Positions 8,251-15,500 of a stretch of 20,418 nt of DNA are shown here, piece after piece; the first letter of the stretch is position 1; each line of letters begins with the position of its first letter. Location of the stretch: contig JAPLDV010000142.1 of assembly GCA_026391235.1 (NCBI GenBank), positions 1-20,418 of the forward strand, written 5' to 3'. Made by a program: the position numbers and the translations under genes. The stretch comes from Bacteroidia bacterium. GTDB taxonomy: Bacteria; Bacteroidota; Bacteroidia; Bacteroidales; UBA12481. The notes beneath the pieces are model-generated. The model did no database searches and was not told the origin of the DNA. It saw nothing but the letters and a program-made list of their open reading frames with translations.

Positions 8251-9264
8251 ATGATGAAGTTAAGATCTGGCCTTTGGATGATTTTGGTGGCTGTAACCAG
8301 CTGTACCACTGACCTCGACCTTATCTTACCGGGCGATTCGCTGCCGGTTGTTTACTGCCTGCTGGATCCTGAGGATTCTATCCAGTATGTAAGGGTTGGC
8401 AGCACTTATGCAGTTTATCCGGGCAATACCAACTTCAAACCTGCTCAGGATAAGATTCTGATCGATGAGGAATTGGTTGTTTACCTGTCGGCAGAGTATA
8501 CCGACCGTCGACAGGAAATATTTTATGGTAACCGTATCGAAACCATTCCCAAGGATACCGGCTGGTTCCCGGCATCGGTCAATCAAATTTACGCCATCCC
8601 CTGTATAATAAAGCCCGACATCAGGTATTCGCTGTATATCCTGTTTACCGGTACCAACCGGATCGTCCACGGGGCGACAGTCAGCCTTGGTTCTCTGTTT
8701 ACCGTTATCGATCCTGAAATCGTTCCCGGCCGCGAAGCTACCCTGCTGCCCGGAATCGATTTTTATGTGCGGTTCAAACCAGTTGCTAATGGCTCCATTT
8801 TTCAGTCGACCATGACTTTCCGTTATGCTGAGATTAAGGCGGGGCAATGGAGCGACCAATCGTTGATATTGCCACAAAGATTTGTTTATGAAAATGATTC
8901 CACGATCAATTATGCCGAGCAAAGGATATCCGGCGAACGTTTTCTTATCGATGTTTCCAGGACCCTTAAATCCGATCCGGATATCCGCAGGGTTCCGCTG
9001 GGGCTCGATTTTCATATTTCCTGCGGAGGAGATGATCTGGCACTTAAAATAAACGCTGAAAACAATACTCTATCTTTCTCGATCCTCGAAGTCAACAGCT
9101 TCGACAATGCCTTCGGTGTATTCTCTTGTCTGACACATAGTTATGTCTATGATGTACCATTATCCCGCTTTACCATTGATACCCTGGCCCTCGGTCCGCT
9201 CACACGTAACCTGGGATTCATGACTGCTCAACAGATTGATTCACTGCATTATGAACAGCACTAG
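8251..9264 (+). CDS. DUF4249-like lipoprotein, family A copy 1
   Basis: The 337-residue protein starts at the ATG at 8251 (or the adjacent ATG at 8254), which gives a lipoprotein signal peptide ending VAVTSC with Cys18 as the lipidated residue. An in-frame extension to a TTG at 8197 reads through the heptamer array and is not credible. The mature start, CTTDLDLILPGDSLPVVYCLL, and the later arrangement of beta strands resemble Bacteroidota DUF4249 lipoproteins, which sit on the outer membrane and have no assigned activity. It is a clear paralogue of the gene at 12212 (shared TD, PVV-C-L, QY-R, KD-GFFP/GWFP, and a C-terminal GGDDL/GGEEL ... FGVFS/IGIFS segment). Its end overlaps the family B gene by 14 bases, so the two are probably translated together. 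I assign DUF4249 by resemblance only. Confidence 0.75.
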   Translation: MMKLRSGLWMILVAVTSCTTDLDLILPGDSLPVVYCLLDPEDSIQYVRVGSTYAVYPGNTNFKPAQDKILIDEELVVYLSAEYTDRRQEIFYGNRIETIPKDTGWFPASVNQIYAIPCIIKPDIRYSLYILFTGTNRIVHGATVSLGSLFTVIDPEIVPGREATLLPGIDFYVRFKPVANGSIFQSTMTFRYAEIKAGQWSDQSLILPQRFVYENDSTINYAEQRISGERFLIDVSRTLKSDPDIRRVPLGLDFHISCGGDDLALKINAENNTLSFSILEVNSFDNAFGVFSCLTHSYVYDVPLSRFTIDTLALGPLTRNLGFMTAQQIDSLHYEQH

Positions 9265-9691
9265 CATTCGACTTGTATGTATTCTGATGATTGCCGCGAT
9301 TTTGTCATGTGATAAAATCTGGCCCGGAGGTGATGAACCGTTGATCACCGATATCAAACCGATGGGAATACTCGATATGGCTTTCGTTTACCGGGTACAG
9401 GGCATTCCATCGAAACGATTAAAGAAAGTCAAACTGTGCCTGGCCTATACGGCTGATAACCTGTATAGTGGAATATTCTTCGTTCAGGCTAATGTATCTC
9501 AAGCCGTTACGCATTACCGGTTCGATCTGCCTCCTGGTGAATACTTTTATTATGCCACTGTGATCTGCCTATGTGAAGCGGATTCATGCAAATATGCCGG
9601 ATTTCCGGGTCAGAACGGACTGATTGCCGCAGGAGGCAAGGTGACCGTGGAAGATGGGAAGATCAACAATTTTACGACTAATTTTCATTAA
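9251..9691 (+). CDS. Small lipoprotein with C-x-C-x4-C motif, family B copy 1
   Basis: I choose the ATG at 9251 because it gives a compact lipoprotein signal (MNSTSIRLVCILMIAAILSC, Cys20); the in-frame ATG at 9236 adds five residues. The protein is 146 residues, exactly the length of the family B copy at 11775. After the anchor it is predicted to be one beta-sandwich-like domain. The most conserved part is a Cys cluster, CLCEADSC (C106, C108, C113), followed by GFPG at 117-120; the second copy keeps C-x-C-x2-D-S-C-x3-GFPG. Three cysteines so close could bind a metal or form a disulfide, but I do not recognise the family and give no function. The start lies inside the end of the A-family gene, an arrangement typical of translational coupling. 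Confidence 0.75.
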   Translation: MNSTSIRLVCILMIAAILSCDKIWPGGDEPLITDIKPMGILDMAFVYRVQGIPSKRLKKVKLCLAYTADNLYSGIFFVQANVSQAVTHYRFDLPPGEYFYYATVICLCEADSCKYAGFPGQNGLIAAGGKVTVEDGKINNFTTNFH

Positions 9692-9700
9692 ACGTGTTTC

Positions 9701-9764
9701 GATCTACCTCACCCCCTTCCCTCTCCCGCGCTCGTTCCGCTTGGGCTCCACTCATGGGAAGGGG
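9701..9764. repeat. Partial copy of the GATCCACCTCACCCC palindrome family
   Basis: GATCTACCTCACCCCCTTCC and the following CTCTCCCGCGCTCGTTCCGCT at 9701-9741 match, with few differences and a 2-base gap, the reverse complement of 15776-15818. A weaker hairpin remains here, CCCCTTCCC (9713-9721) pairing with GGGAAGGGG (9756-9764). It lies directly behind the family B stop codon. Confidence 0.7.
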
Positions 9765-9797
9765 ACGCTCCGGCGAAACCGAGTGCAGCGGAAGGGG

Positions 9798-9861
9798 ACC
9801 CCGGCCTTCGCCGGGGTGACAAGTACTCAAGGGTAAAATGATAATTGATAACTGACAACAC
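9798..9861 (+). repeat. Hairpin-plus-heptamer leader module upstream of family C copy 1
   Basis: A perfect 8-bp hairpin (ACCCCGGC-CTTC-GCCGGGGT, 9798-9817) is followed by GACAAGT and, just before the ATG, by the heptamers TGATAAC and TGACAAC. From the hairpin to the ATG is 64 bases, identical to the module at 11711-11774; the two copies match at 55 of 64 positions by my count although the genes behind them are unrelated. Confidence 0.8.
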
Positions 9862-11631
9862 ATGACCTTAAAATCCGGACTTTGGGTGATTTCTCTGGCA
9901 GCTTTCCTGCTCCCATCCTGCAAAAAGGAGGGTCAGGTTCTGCCACCTGTCATAAATGCTCATCTGTCACCGGCAGCCGGAAACACTACTCAGACGTTCA
10001 CTTTCGATCTGACCCGGTCGGAGAGCCGGACAGGCAAAGGATCAAAGGTGTTTACCCGATGGGATTGGGACGGTGATGGAAATTGGGATACGCCGTTTAC
10101 CCGGCTATTGGTATATGAACATCGCTATTATGCACCCGGCACCTGGAAACCGCATCTGGAAATGTCGAATCTCGTTGGAGCCACTGATACCCTAAGCTTT
10201 ACCATACCAGTTGCCCGCGGCTATTCCCCGCCTAAACCTGCTTTGACGGTCACACCTGCCCAGGGACATGTTTTTACCAGGTTCCTGCTGGATGCCTCAG
10301 CCTCTCGCGATGATGAAGATTCGCTTAATCAGCTCAGTTTCAGGTGGGATTTTGATGGCGACGGCCAGTGGGATACCAACTTCGGGGATTCGGTTAAAAT
10401 ATTTCATCTTTATCCCGAGACCGGCTTTTTTGAACCGAATATGCAGGTAAGGGACCCGTCGGGATTAATTACCGCAGGCCGATCACAGGTTAAAGTAACG
10501 ATGGAAGATCCACGCCTGATTGCCAGTTTCCGGTGCATACCAGATTCAGTGACAGACAATGCTCCGATTATCATGGATGCTTCGGCCTCCACCGACCCTG
10601 ATAATCCTGATAAACCTTTGCAGTACCGGTGGGACTGGGACGATAACCAGGTGTGGGATACCGAATGGCTTTCGGATCCTCAAACCGAGCACATCTTTCA
10701 GCAGGAATATATTCACTTTGTCCGGCTTCAGATCAGGAGTTTTCGGGGACTGACGAACGACACGGTTCAGAGGCTCCGGGTATATCATAAAAACCGGGAG
10801 CCTCGCGCATCTTTTGCGGTGAGCACTCTTGCGGGCAATATCAAAACCCTGTTCCGGTTTGATTGCTGGTCGACCCGTGATTTTGAGTCGGCACCCTCTG
10901 ACATGTTCTACCGGTGGGATTTTGATGGGGATGGACAATGGGACACCAATTTTTCAAGTTCGATTATTACCATGCACCAGTATGATAATCCCGGTATATA
11001 TGAAACGATGCTCCAGGTGCAGGATCCGCATGGGGGCCTGGGTACCTGCTCAAAAGTGATCCGTATTAGCACCGGAACTAACCAAACCGGCATTTACAAT
11101 GATACGCGCGGAGAATTGTATGAATCATACGGTACCGTTTTAATCGGTGAGCAGTGGTGGTTTACACGAAATATGAGTATCCATGACACTACGCGACATT
11201 ATCAATTTTACTATAATTATGATTGGAAGCTCTATTTAGATTATGGAAACCTGTACCTGCAACGCTACTATGTCTCTAACTTCCTGGCTAATATCTGTCC
11301 GTCCGGGTGGAGAGTTTCATCGCGCGAAGACTGGAACAAACTCTTCTCGAATTATCCGGCAGATCAACTTTATGAAGCCCTGATGCCCGGAGGTGTATCC
11401 GACTTTTCAGCCGTTTTAGGAGGCATGGGCATCGGAAGTAGTGTGGGAGATTCCCAATATCAGGGACTTGACCGGTTTGGATATTACTGGACAACCACTA
11501 AACCGCAGGGTGCTTCATCACCAAGCACTTGGATTATTACCTTTGATAAAACAAAACGGCAGGTGCTGAATGGGTACTATGATCAAACATTAAAACAATA
11601 TTCGGTACGATGCGTGAAGGATGCGGAGTAG
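9862..11631 (+). CDS. Lipoprotein with four PKD domains and a C-terminal FISUMP domain, family C copy 1
   Basis: The 589-residue protein has a lipoprotein signal (MTLKSGLWVISLAAFLLPSC, Cys20, then KKEG). Four PKD repeats follow at about 31-117, 127-213, 220-308 and 315-403. Each carries the acidic WD signature: RWDWDGDGNWDT (66), RWDFDGDGQWDT (161), RWDWDDNQVWDT (256) and RWDFDGDGQWDT (351), with DxDxDG spacing that suggests calcium. Residues ~412-589 are a FISUMP (Fibrobacter succinogenes major paralogous) domain, seen from DTRGELYESYGTVLIGEQWW, CPSGWRVSSREDW, GYYWTTT and the terminal YSVRCVKDAE. PKD-FISUMP proteins are surface proteins of unknown activity, often thought to bind polysaccharide or other cells. 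It is paralogous and collinear with 13328-15103. It sits 170 bases behind the A/B pair, after its own hairpin-heptamer leader. Confidence 0.88.
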   Translation: MTLKSGLWVISLAAFLLPSCKKEGQVLPPVINAHLSPAAGNTTQTFTFDLTRSESRTGKGSKVFTRWDWDGDGNWDTPFTRLLVYEHRYYAPGTWKPHLEMSNLVGATDTLSFTIPVARGYSPPKPALTVTPAQGHVFTRFLLDASASRDDEDSLNQLSFRWDFDGDGQWDTNFGDSVKIFHLYPETGFFEPNMQVRDPSGLITAGRSQVKVTMEDPRLIASFRCIPDSVTDNAPIIMDASASTDPDNPDKPLQYRWDWDDNQVWDTEWLSDPQTEHIFQQEYIHFVRLQIRSFRGLTNDTVQRLRVYHKNREPRASFAVSTLAGNIKTLFRFDCWSTRDFESAPSDMFYRWDFDGDGQWDTNFSSSIITMHQYDNPGIYETMLQVQDPHGGLGTCSKVIRISTGTNQTGIYNDTRGELYESYGTVLIGEQWWFTRNMSIHDTTRHYQFYYNYDWKLYLDYGNLYLQRYYVSNFLANICPSGWRVSSREDWNKLFSNYPADQLYEALMPGGVSDFSAVLGGMGIGSSVGDSQYQGLDRFGYYWTTTKPQGASSPSTWIITFDKTKRQVLNGYYDQTLKQYSVRCVKDAE

Positions 11632-11642
11632 AAGAACGTGAC

Positions 11643-11683
11643 GCGTGAAGCGTGAAGCGTGAAGCGTGAAGCGGAAGCGTGAG
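11643..11683. repeat. GCGTGAA heptamer array
   Basis: Four perfect GCGTGAA units (11643-11670), a shortened GCGGAA and a GCGTGAG lie just behind the family C stop codon at 11631. The unit is again 7 bases long, as in the leaders of neighbouring genes, but the sequence differs. Confidence 0.8.
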
Positions 11684-11710
11684 GGGGGGAACCCAGTGTA
11701 GCGTGAGGGG

Positions 11711-11774
11711 ACCCCGGCCTTCGCCGGGGTGACAAGTGCTCCTGGGGAAGATTACAACTGATAACTGACAACAT
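11711..11774 (+). repeat. Hairpin-plus-heptamer leader module upstream of family B copy 2
   Basis: This is the second copy of the 64-base module: the identical hairpin ACCCCGGC-CTTC-GCCGGGGT (11711-11730), GACAAGT, then TGATAAC and TGACAAC, ending at the ATG at 11775. It stands in front of a family B gene, whereas the first copy precedes a family C gene. Confidence 0.8.
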
Positions 11775-12215
11775 ATGAACATAAAACCCTGGCTTTTAGC
11801 GATTATCCTGGCGGCTTTCCTGGTTGCCGCCTGCAACCGGGAAGAAGTACCCGATAATAACAGCGGTATCGAAGCAAAACCGATTGGGACATTGCAGGTG
11901 CTCTTTAAAATTTCACACCCCTGGATACCGGTTAACCGTATCGTCAGGGCTGAGCTGCACGTGGCAAAGGATGCCATTGAGATTTATAAGGGAAATTTTA
12001 TCCAGTCGGCCAACGTTACCAGCTTCCAGGATACCTATTTCTTTTACCTCGAGCCGGGAACTTATTATTATGAGGCAGCAATCGCCTGCATCTGCGGGGG
12101 CGACAGCTGCTCGGCCGGCGGCTTCCCGGGAAATAAGTGGGGAACCAAGCATACCATGGGAAAATTTAATATCGAGGAAGATAAAGTCGTACAGGTAATT
12201 CCACTGTTTCAATGA
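11775..12215 (+). CDS. Small lipoprotein with C-x-C-x4-C motif, family B copy 2
   Basis: The 146-residue protein starts with a textbook lipoprotein signal (MNIKPWLLAIILAAFLVAAC, Cys20); the NREE directly after the Cys resembles the acidic lipoprotein-export signals described in Bacteroidota, which would put it on the outer face. It is paralogous to 9251-9691: shared IP-x-x-R, G-F-x-x-ANV, F-x-L-PG-Y-YY, and the Cys motif CICGGDSC (C105, C107, C112) with GFPG at 117-120. Here the B gene comes before the A gene, with a 4-base ATGA overlap, so the order is reversed relative to the first pair but the coupling is kept. Function unknown; the paired occurrence of A and B twice suggests the products work together. 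Confidence 0.78.
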   Translation: MNIKPWLLAIILAAFLVAACNREEVPDNNSGIEAKPIGTLQVLFKISHPWIPVNRIVRAELHVAKDAIEIYKGNFIQSANVTSFQDTYFFYLEPGTYYYEAAIACICGGDSCSAGGFPGNKWGTKHTMGKFNIEEDKVVQVIPLFQ

Positions 12216-12991
12216 GAGGTACACTTGTCACTGCCCTTGCCTGTATTCTGGTTTTCTCCGGATGTGAAACCGATATTGAGGTTGTTAATCCAGCCGATCC
12301 TACACCGGTGGTTTTCTGTATCCTCAACCAGGACAGCACGGCCCAATACCTGAGGCTTTCGAGGTCGTACCTAACTCAAAATGCCTCTATTCCGCCCGAC
12401 GAACCGGATAGTATCCTTTTTGCACGCGCAACGAAAGTGGCGGTTGAGGAAATCATAGGAGGCAAAGTTACACGAAGCGCCTTTTTTACCCCAGTTGATG
12501 TTACCAAAGACAGCGGATTTTTTCCACGGCAGGAACACTGGGTTTACCGGGCCTATTTCACCGTAAAACCTGAAACAGACTACCGTCTGATCATATACGT
12601 TGATGAATATGACAAGATCATCTATTCATCGTGTTTCACAGTAGGTGATTTCGACATCGTTAATCCGCTGTATCCGGAGGTCAGATACATCCACATGCTG
12701 CCTGATCATAATTTGTTGTTCTACTGGACCAAAAGTCTCAATGCTGCTATTTACCAGCTCGGTTTCGTGATGCATTACCTGGAAATGAAAGATGATCTGT
12801 CAACGGAAAAGGAGATTCTAATCCCGTTGAAATCAATCTTTTACCTGGTAACTGCCGAAAACCTTTTTTCCTTTCCGATAAACAGCGCTAATTTTTATGG
12901 TTATCTGGCGGAGGTACTTCCGGTTGATCCGTTGGTTTTACGTAAATGCCTGACGATATCAGCGGAGGTGAAGAGCTCGGATATTATATGA
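12212..12991 (+). CDS. DUF4249-like lipoprotein, family A copy 2, 5' part (frameshifted)
   Basis: The frame opens with a canonical lipoprotein signal (MRGTLVTALACILVFSGC, Cys18) and the mature start CETDIEVVNPADPTPVVFCIL, paralogous to the gene at 8251. Similarity to copy 1 continues through KDSGFFPRQEHWVY and EILIPL up to about residue 245 (LVLRK at ~12946). The rest of this frame (CLTISAEVKSSDII) does not match copy 1. The missing C-terminus is found in the -1 frame from 12946. The ATG overlaps the B-family stop (ATGA). A one-base loss in the AAA at 12944-12946 would explain the break; joined, the product would be about 326 residues against 337 for copy 1. It could be a pseudogene, a sequencing error or, less likely, a frameshifting site. 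Confidence 0.7.
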   Translation: MRGTLVTALACILVFSGCETDIEVVNPADPTPVVFCILNQDSTAQYLRLSRSYLTQNASIPPDEPDSILFARATKVAVEEIIGGKVTRSAFFTPVDVTKDSGFFPRQEHWVYRAYFTVKPETDYRLIIYVDEYDKIIYSSCFTVGDFDIVNPLYPEVRYIHMLPDHNLLFYWTKSLNAAIYQLGFVMHYLEMKDDLSTEKEILIPLKSIFYLVTAENLFSFPINSANFYGYLAEVLPVDPLVLRKCLTISAEVKSSDII

Positions 12992-13191
12992 GCCTCCAGG
13001 AGGTGGGGCAAACATTCAGCCTGATAGACTACACAAATATCACTAACGGGATTGGCATATTTTCATCGAAGGTGCTTCGGAGAGTCAACGGATTCAGGCT
13101 GACAGAGCAGTCGGTCGATTCGCTGGCGTACGGGCACGCGACCAGGCAGTTGAATTTTGTAGATCGGACGGGGACGAGGGACGGGAGGTGA
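12946..13191 (+). CDS. DUF4249-like lipoprotein, family A copy 2, 3' part after frameshift
   Basis: The 81 codons from 12946 read PDDISGGEELGYYMSLQEV and later NITNGIGIFSSKVLRRVNGF and VDSLAYGHATRQLNF. These align with the C-terminus of copy 1 (HISCGGDDLALKI, SFDNAFGVFSCLTH, IDTLALGPLTRNLGF). The NGIGIF segment is typical of the end of DUF4249 proteins. The segment has no lipoprotein signal and no separate leader, so it is the displaced tail of the gene that begins at 12212, not an independent gene, although an ATG happens to lie at its start. Confidence 0.65.
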   Translation: MPDDISGGEELGYYMSLQEVGQTFSLIDYTNITNGIGIFSSKVLRRVNGFRLTEQSVDSLAYGHATRQLNFVDRTGTRDGR

Positions 13192-13192
13192 C

Positions 13193-13237
13193 CATCCCCG
13201 CCCCCGCCTTCGCGAGGGCAGGCCTTTCGCGGGGATG
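13193..13237. repeat. GC-rich palindromic repeat between family A and family C copies
   Basis: CATCCCCGC (13193-13201) pairs with GCGGGGATG (13229-13237) around an inner palindromic CGCCTTCGCG. GACAGA follows. It is the same element type as at 1822-1839 and a relative of the hairpins at 9798 and 11711. It starts two bases behind the stop at 13191. No T-run follows. Confidence 0.7.
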
Positions 13238-13285
13238 ACAGAGAAGGGGACGGTACAGGTTTTGGAATTTGTGGTTTGGAGTTTA

Positions 13286-13327
13286 TTTGTTGTTTGTTAT
13301 TTGTTATTTGTTGTTTGTTATTTAACT
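13286..13327 (+). repeat. TTTGTTR heptamer array abutting the second family C start codon
   Basis: Five tandem 7-base units (TTTGTTG, TTTGTTA, TTTGTTA, TTTGTTG, TTTGTTA) and a sixth, altered unit (TTTAACT) end exactly at the ATG at 13328. The start is therefore in phase with the array. There is no Shine-Dalgarno sequence. Confidence 0.8.
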
Positions 13328-15103
13328 ATGAGAGGTTTACAATATATTGTGCTGATTGTTGTGATTGTTGCCAGTCAGGGTTGTGAAAAAAACCGTGAAC
13401 CGGCAGGGGTGCAGCCGGTGGCATTCTTTAAGATGAGTCCTGAGACGGGGAATACCACAACTATTTTCCGGTTTAATGCAGATTCGGTGATTGGCCAGGG
13501 TACACGGGATAATCCGGTTTTTGTGAGGTGGGATTGGGATTCGGACGGTATCTGGGACCTTATGTATTCGACCGGCGGAGAGATCACGCATCGCTTTTAT
13601 AAACCCGGCAGTTACCGGATAATCATGGAAGCCTCAACCATCGCAGGGAAGCGTGATACCATGATTACCTTGATAGAAGTACCAAGAGGATACTCTCCGC
13701 CAAGGGCCGCGTTCAGCATGAATCCGGACTCAGCAAATATTACCACGGAATTCACTTTTGATGCGAGTTTATCGAAAGACGATGAGGATTCCCTCGATCA
13801 GCTGGAATTCAGGTGGGATTTCACCGGCGACCAGTCGTGGGACACCGAATTTTCCCGGAATCCGGTAATAAGCCATAGGTATCCTAATGACTCCCTTTAC
13901 CCGGTGAGGCTGGAGGTAAGGGATCCGCAGCAGATGACATCAGTGAAAACAGATACCCTGATTGTCACACGTTTGAACGACAGGATCGTCCCGGTGGTAA
14001 CCCATGAATGCTGGCCCTGCACGATCGAGGATACGGTAAAGTTTGATGCCAGCGGGAGCTTTTATCAGGATAGACCGGGTGCCAGCCTGCTTTTTTCCTG
14101 GGATATACGGAGTGATAATCTCTGGGAAGCAACTCTTAACAGCAGCCCGTATTTTAATAAGGTCATCGGTCATGATGGTACTACAAAAGTCCGGGTGCGG
14201 GTTACTGATGATCAGGGACTCTATATGGATTTTATCGATTCCGTTGAATTATTTCCTCTGAACTCCCCGCCGGTGACCAGACTCGTTATCGGCAACCGGA
14301 TCGGCAATACCGGATCAAGATTTTTACTGCATGTCAGGGGGTCAAGTGACCGGGACAACAGTTACATGGATCTGGTGGCTCACTGGGATATCGATAACGA
14401 TGGTATCTGGGAGCCGGAATATGACGGAATGTACGAGATATGGCTCACCTTTCCTGCCCCGGGCAAATATCCGGTAACGGCGATGATGACCGATCCGAAG
14501 AATAAATCAAGTATGGATACGGATACCGTTTGGGTGGTGGCAGGGAACCACGAAACCGGCATTCTTGAAGACAAGAGGGGAGGTTCCCTGCCAACCTATT
14601 ACGGTACCGTCAAGATCGGCAACCGGTGGTGGATGCAAGCAAATTTGAATTATTATCCCAACAGTAAAGGTGCCGATTGGCATAGCGGTTGTTACAACAA
14701 TGATTCCAGGATGCAGGAAAGGTATGGGGCACTATATCCTCATTTAGCGACCTATTCCAATAATCCAACTGCATGCCCCACAGGATGGCATGTCCCAACG
14801 CTGGTGGAGTGGCAGCAGCTGATGGCTGATCTGGGACCCGACGCCACGGTGGAACGCCTGATGGAAGGCGGACTCAGCGAAATGCATGTACTTCTTGCAG
14901 GGCAGAAGGATTATAGCTCAAATTCTCCCTATAGTAAAGACAGGTTCTCTGGACTTGGACAGATGGCCAATTTCTGGACATCTGCGGTCACTCTAACCGG
15001 GCAGGCCCATGCATGGTACATCGATCCCATCCGTAAGCAGAATAAGGCAGTAATAGTGGGGAAGAGTTACTGGTTCCCGATACGGTGCATCAAGGATGAA
15101 TAA
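13328..15103 (+). CDS. Lipoprotein with PKD domains and a C-terminal FISUMP domain, family C copy 2
   Basis: I start at the ATG at 13328, giving 591 residues (copy 1 has 589) and a signal MRGLQYIVLIVVIVASQGC with Cys19; the longer frame from 13235 translates the heptamer array. The lipobox is imperfect (SQGC). PKD-type repeats follow at about 30-117, 125-213, 220-308 and 316-404, with signatures RWDWDSDGIWDL (67), RWDFTGDQSWDT (162), SWDIRSDNLWEA (257) and HWDIDNDGIWEP (352); the third has lost most acidic positions. The FISUMP domain runs from DKRGGSLPTYYGTVKIGNRWW (415) through CPTGWHVPTLVEW (483-495) to FPIRCIKDE at the end. Likely a surface-exposed lipoprotein of unknown activity. The 3' end overlaps the convergent DUF302 gene by 14 bases. 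Confidence 0.85.
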   Translation: MRGLQYIVLIVVIVASQGCEKNREPAGVQPVAFFKMSPETGNTTTIFRFNADSVIGQGTRDNPVFVRWDWDSDGIWDLMYSTGGEITHRFYKPGSYRIIMEASTIAGKRDTMITLIEVPRGYSPPRAAFSMNPDSANITTEFTFDASLSKDDEDSLDQLEFRWDFTGDQSWDTEFSRNPVISHRYPNDSLYPVRLEVRDPQQMTSVKTDTLIVTRLNDRIVPVVTHECWPCTIEDTVKFDASGSFYQDRPGASLLFSWDIRSDNLWEATLNSSPYFNKVIGHDGTTKVRVRVTDDQGLYMDFIDSVELFPLNSPPVTRLVIGNRIGNTGSRFLLHVRGSSDRDNSYMDLVAHWDIDNDGIWEPEYDGMYEIWLTFPAPGKYPVTAMMTDPKNKSSMDTDTVWVVAGNHETGILEDKRGGSLPTYYGTVKIGNRWWMQANLNYYPNSKGADWHSGCYNNDSRMQERYGALYPHLATYSNNPTACPTGWHVPTLVEWQQLMADLGPDATVERLMEGGLSEMHVLLAGQKDYSSNSPYSKDRFSGLGQMANFWTSAVTLTGQAHAWYIDPIRKQNKAVIVGKSYWFPIRCIKDE

Positions 15104-15500
15104 CCGCTTTGACGATTTCGAATGATTCGTCGGATGCACCGCTCATCGCTGCAATCACCGTTTCCGGCATGCCGGCCGACATTGCTGAGGTATCGAGCAG
15201 TGCCACATAGGCTTTTCCATCCTCCTTTTCGTATACTGAAATCCTGCACGGCATCATGATGGAAAAAATCCGTTCATGGTTCCGCTCGAGGATCTGGCCT
15301 GAGAAGGCAGGTTTGCAAATCTCAATAACCTGTACCGGCCTCACTTCTTTGCTGGATTTGGCAAGTGATTGCTGAAGGTTGTGAGTGGCAGGATTCTGCC
15401 AGCCCCTGCTAACGGCTGTTTCGATTATCTTTTCAACGGTGGTTGATACATCGAATGGGCTTGCCTGCTCAATGATGAATTGGTTTGAGTTCATATGCAT
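15090..15500 (-). CDS. DUF302 domain protein
   Basis: The 136-residue protein (134 if the ATG at 15494 is used) has no signal peptide or membrane helix and should be cytoplasmic. The DUF302 pattern is visible: an N-terminal helix region with FDVSTTVEKIIETAVSRGW (16-34), then VIEICKPAFSGQILER (58-73) and the diagnostic MMPCRISVYEKEDGKAYVA (82-100) with a cysteine, ending LLDTSAM. DUF302 proteins have no established reaction; in other bacteria they are found near sulfur, redox and respiratory genes. It has its own strong promoter match at 15586-15617 and an ~80-base leader with degenerate heptamers, and it converges on the family C gene with a 14-base overlap. Confidence 0.8.
   Translation of the reverse strand: MHMNSNQFIIEQASPFDVSTTVEKIIETAVSRGWQNPATHNLQQSLAKSSKEVRPVQVIEICKPAFSGQILERNHERIFSIMMPCRISVYEKEDGKAYVALLDTSAMSAGMPETVIAAMSGASDESFEIVKAVIHP

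Noticed and set aside
8326..9015. 229-codon minus-strand frame opposite family A copy 1
   Set aside because: It is antisense to a lipoprotein gene with a clear paralogue, has no recognisable motif or leader, and looks like a shadow frame.
12941..12950. Programmed -1 frameshift in family A copy 2
   Set aside because: CGT-AAA-TGC is not an X-XXY-YYZ slippery heptamer and no downstream stem or pseudoknot is evident; a simple base loss explains it better.
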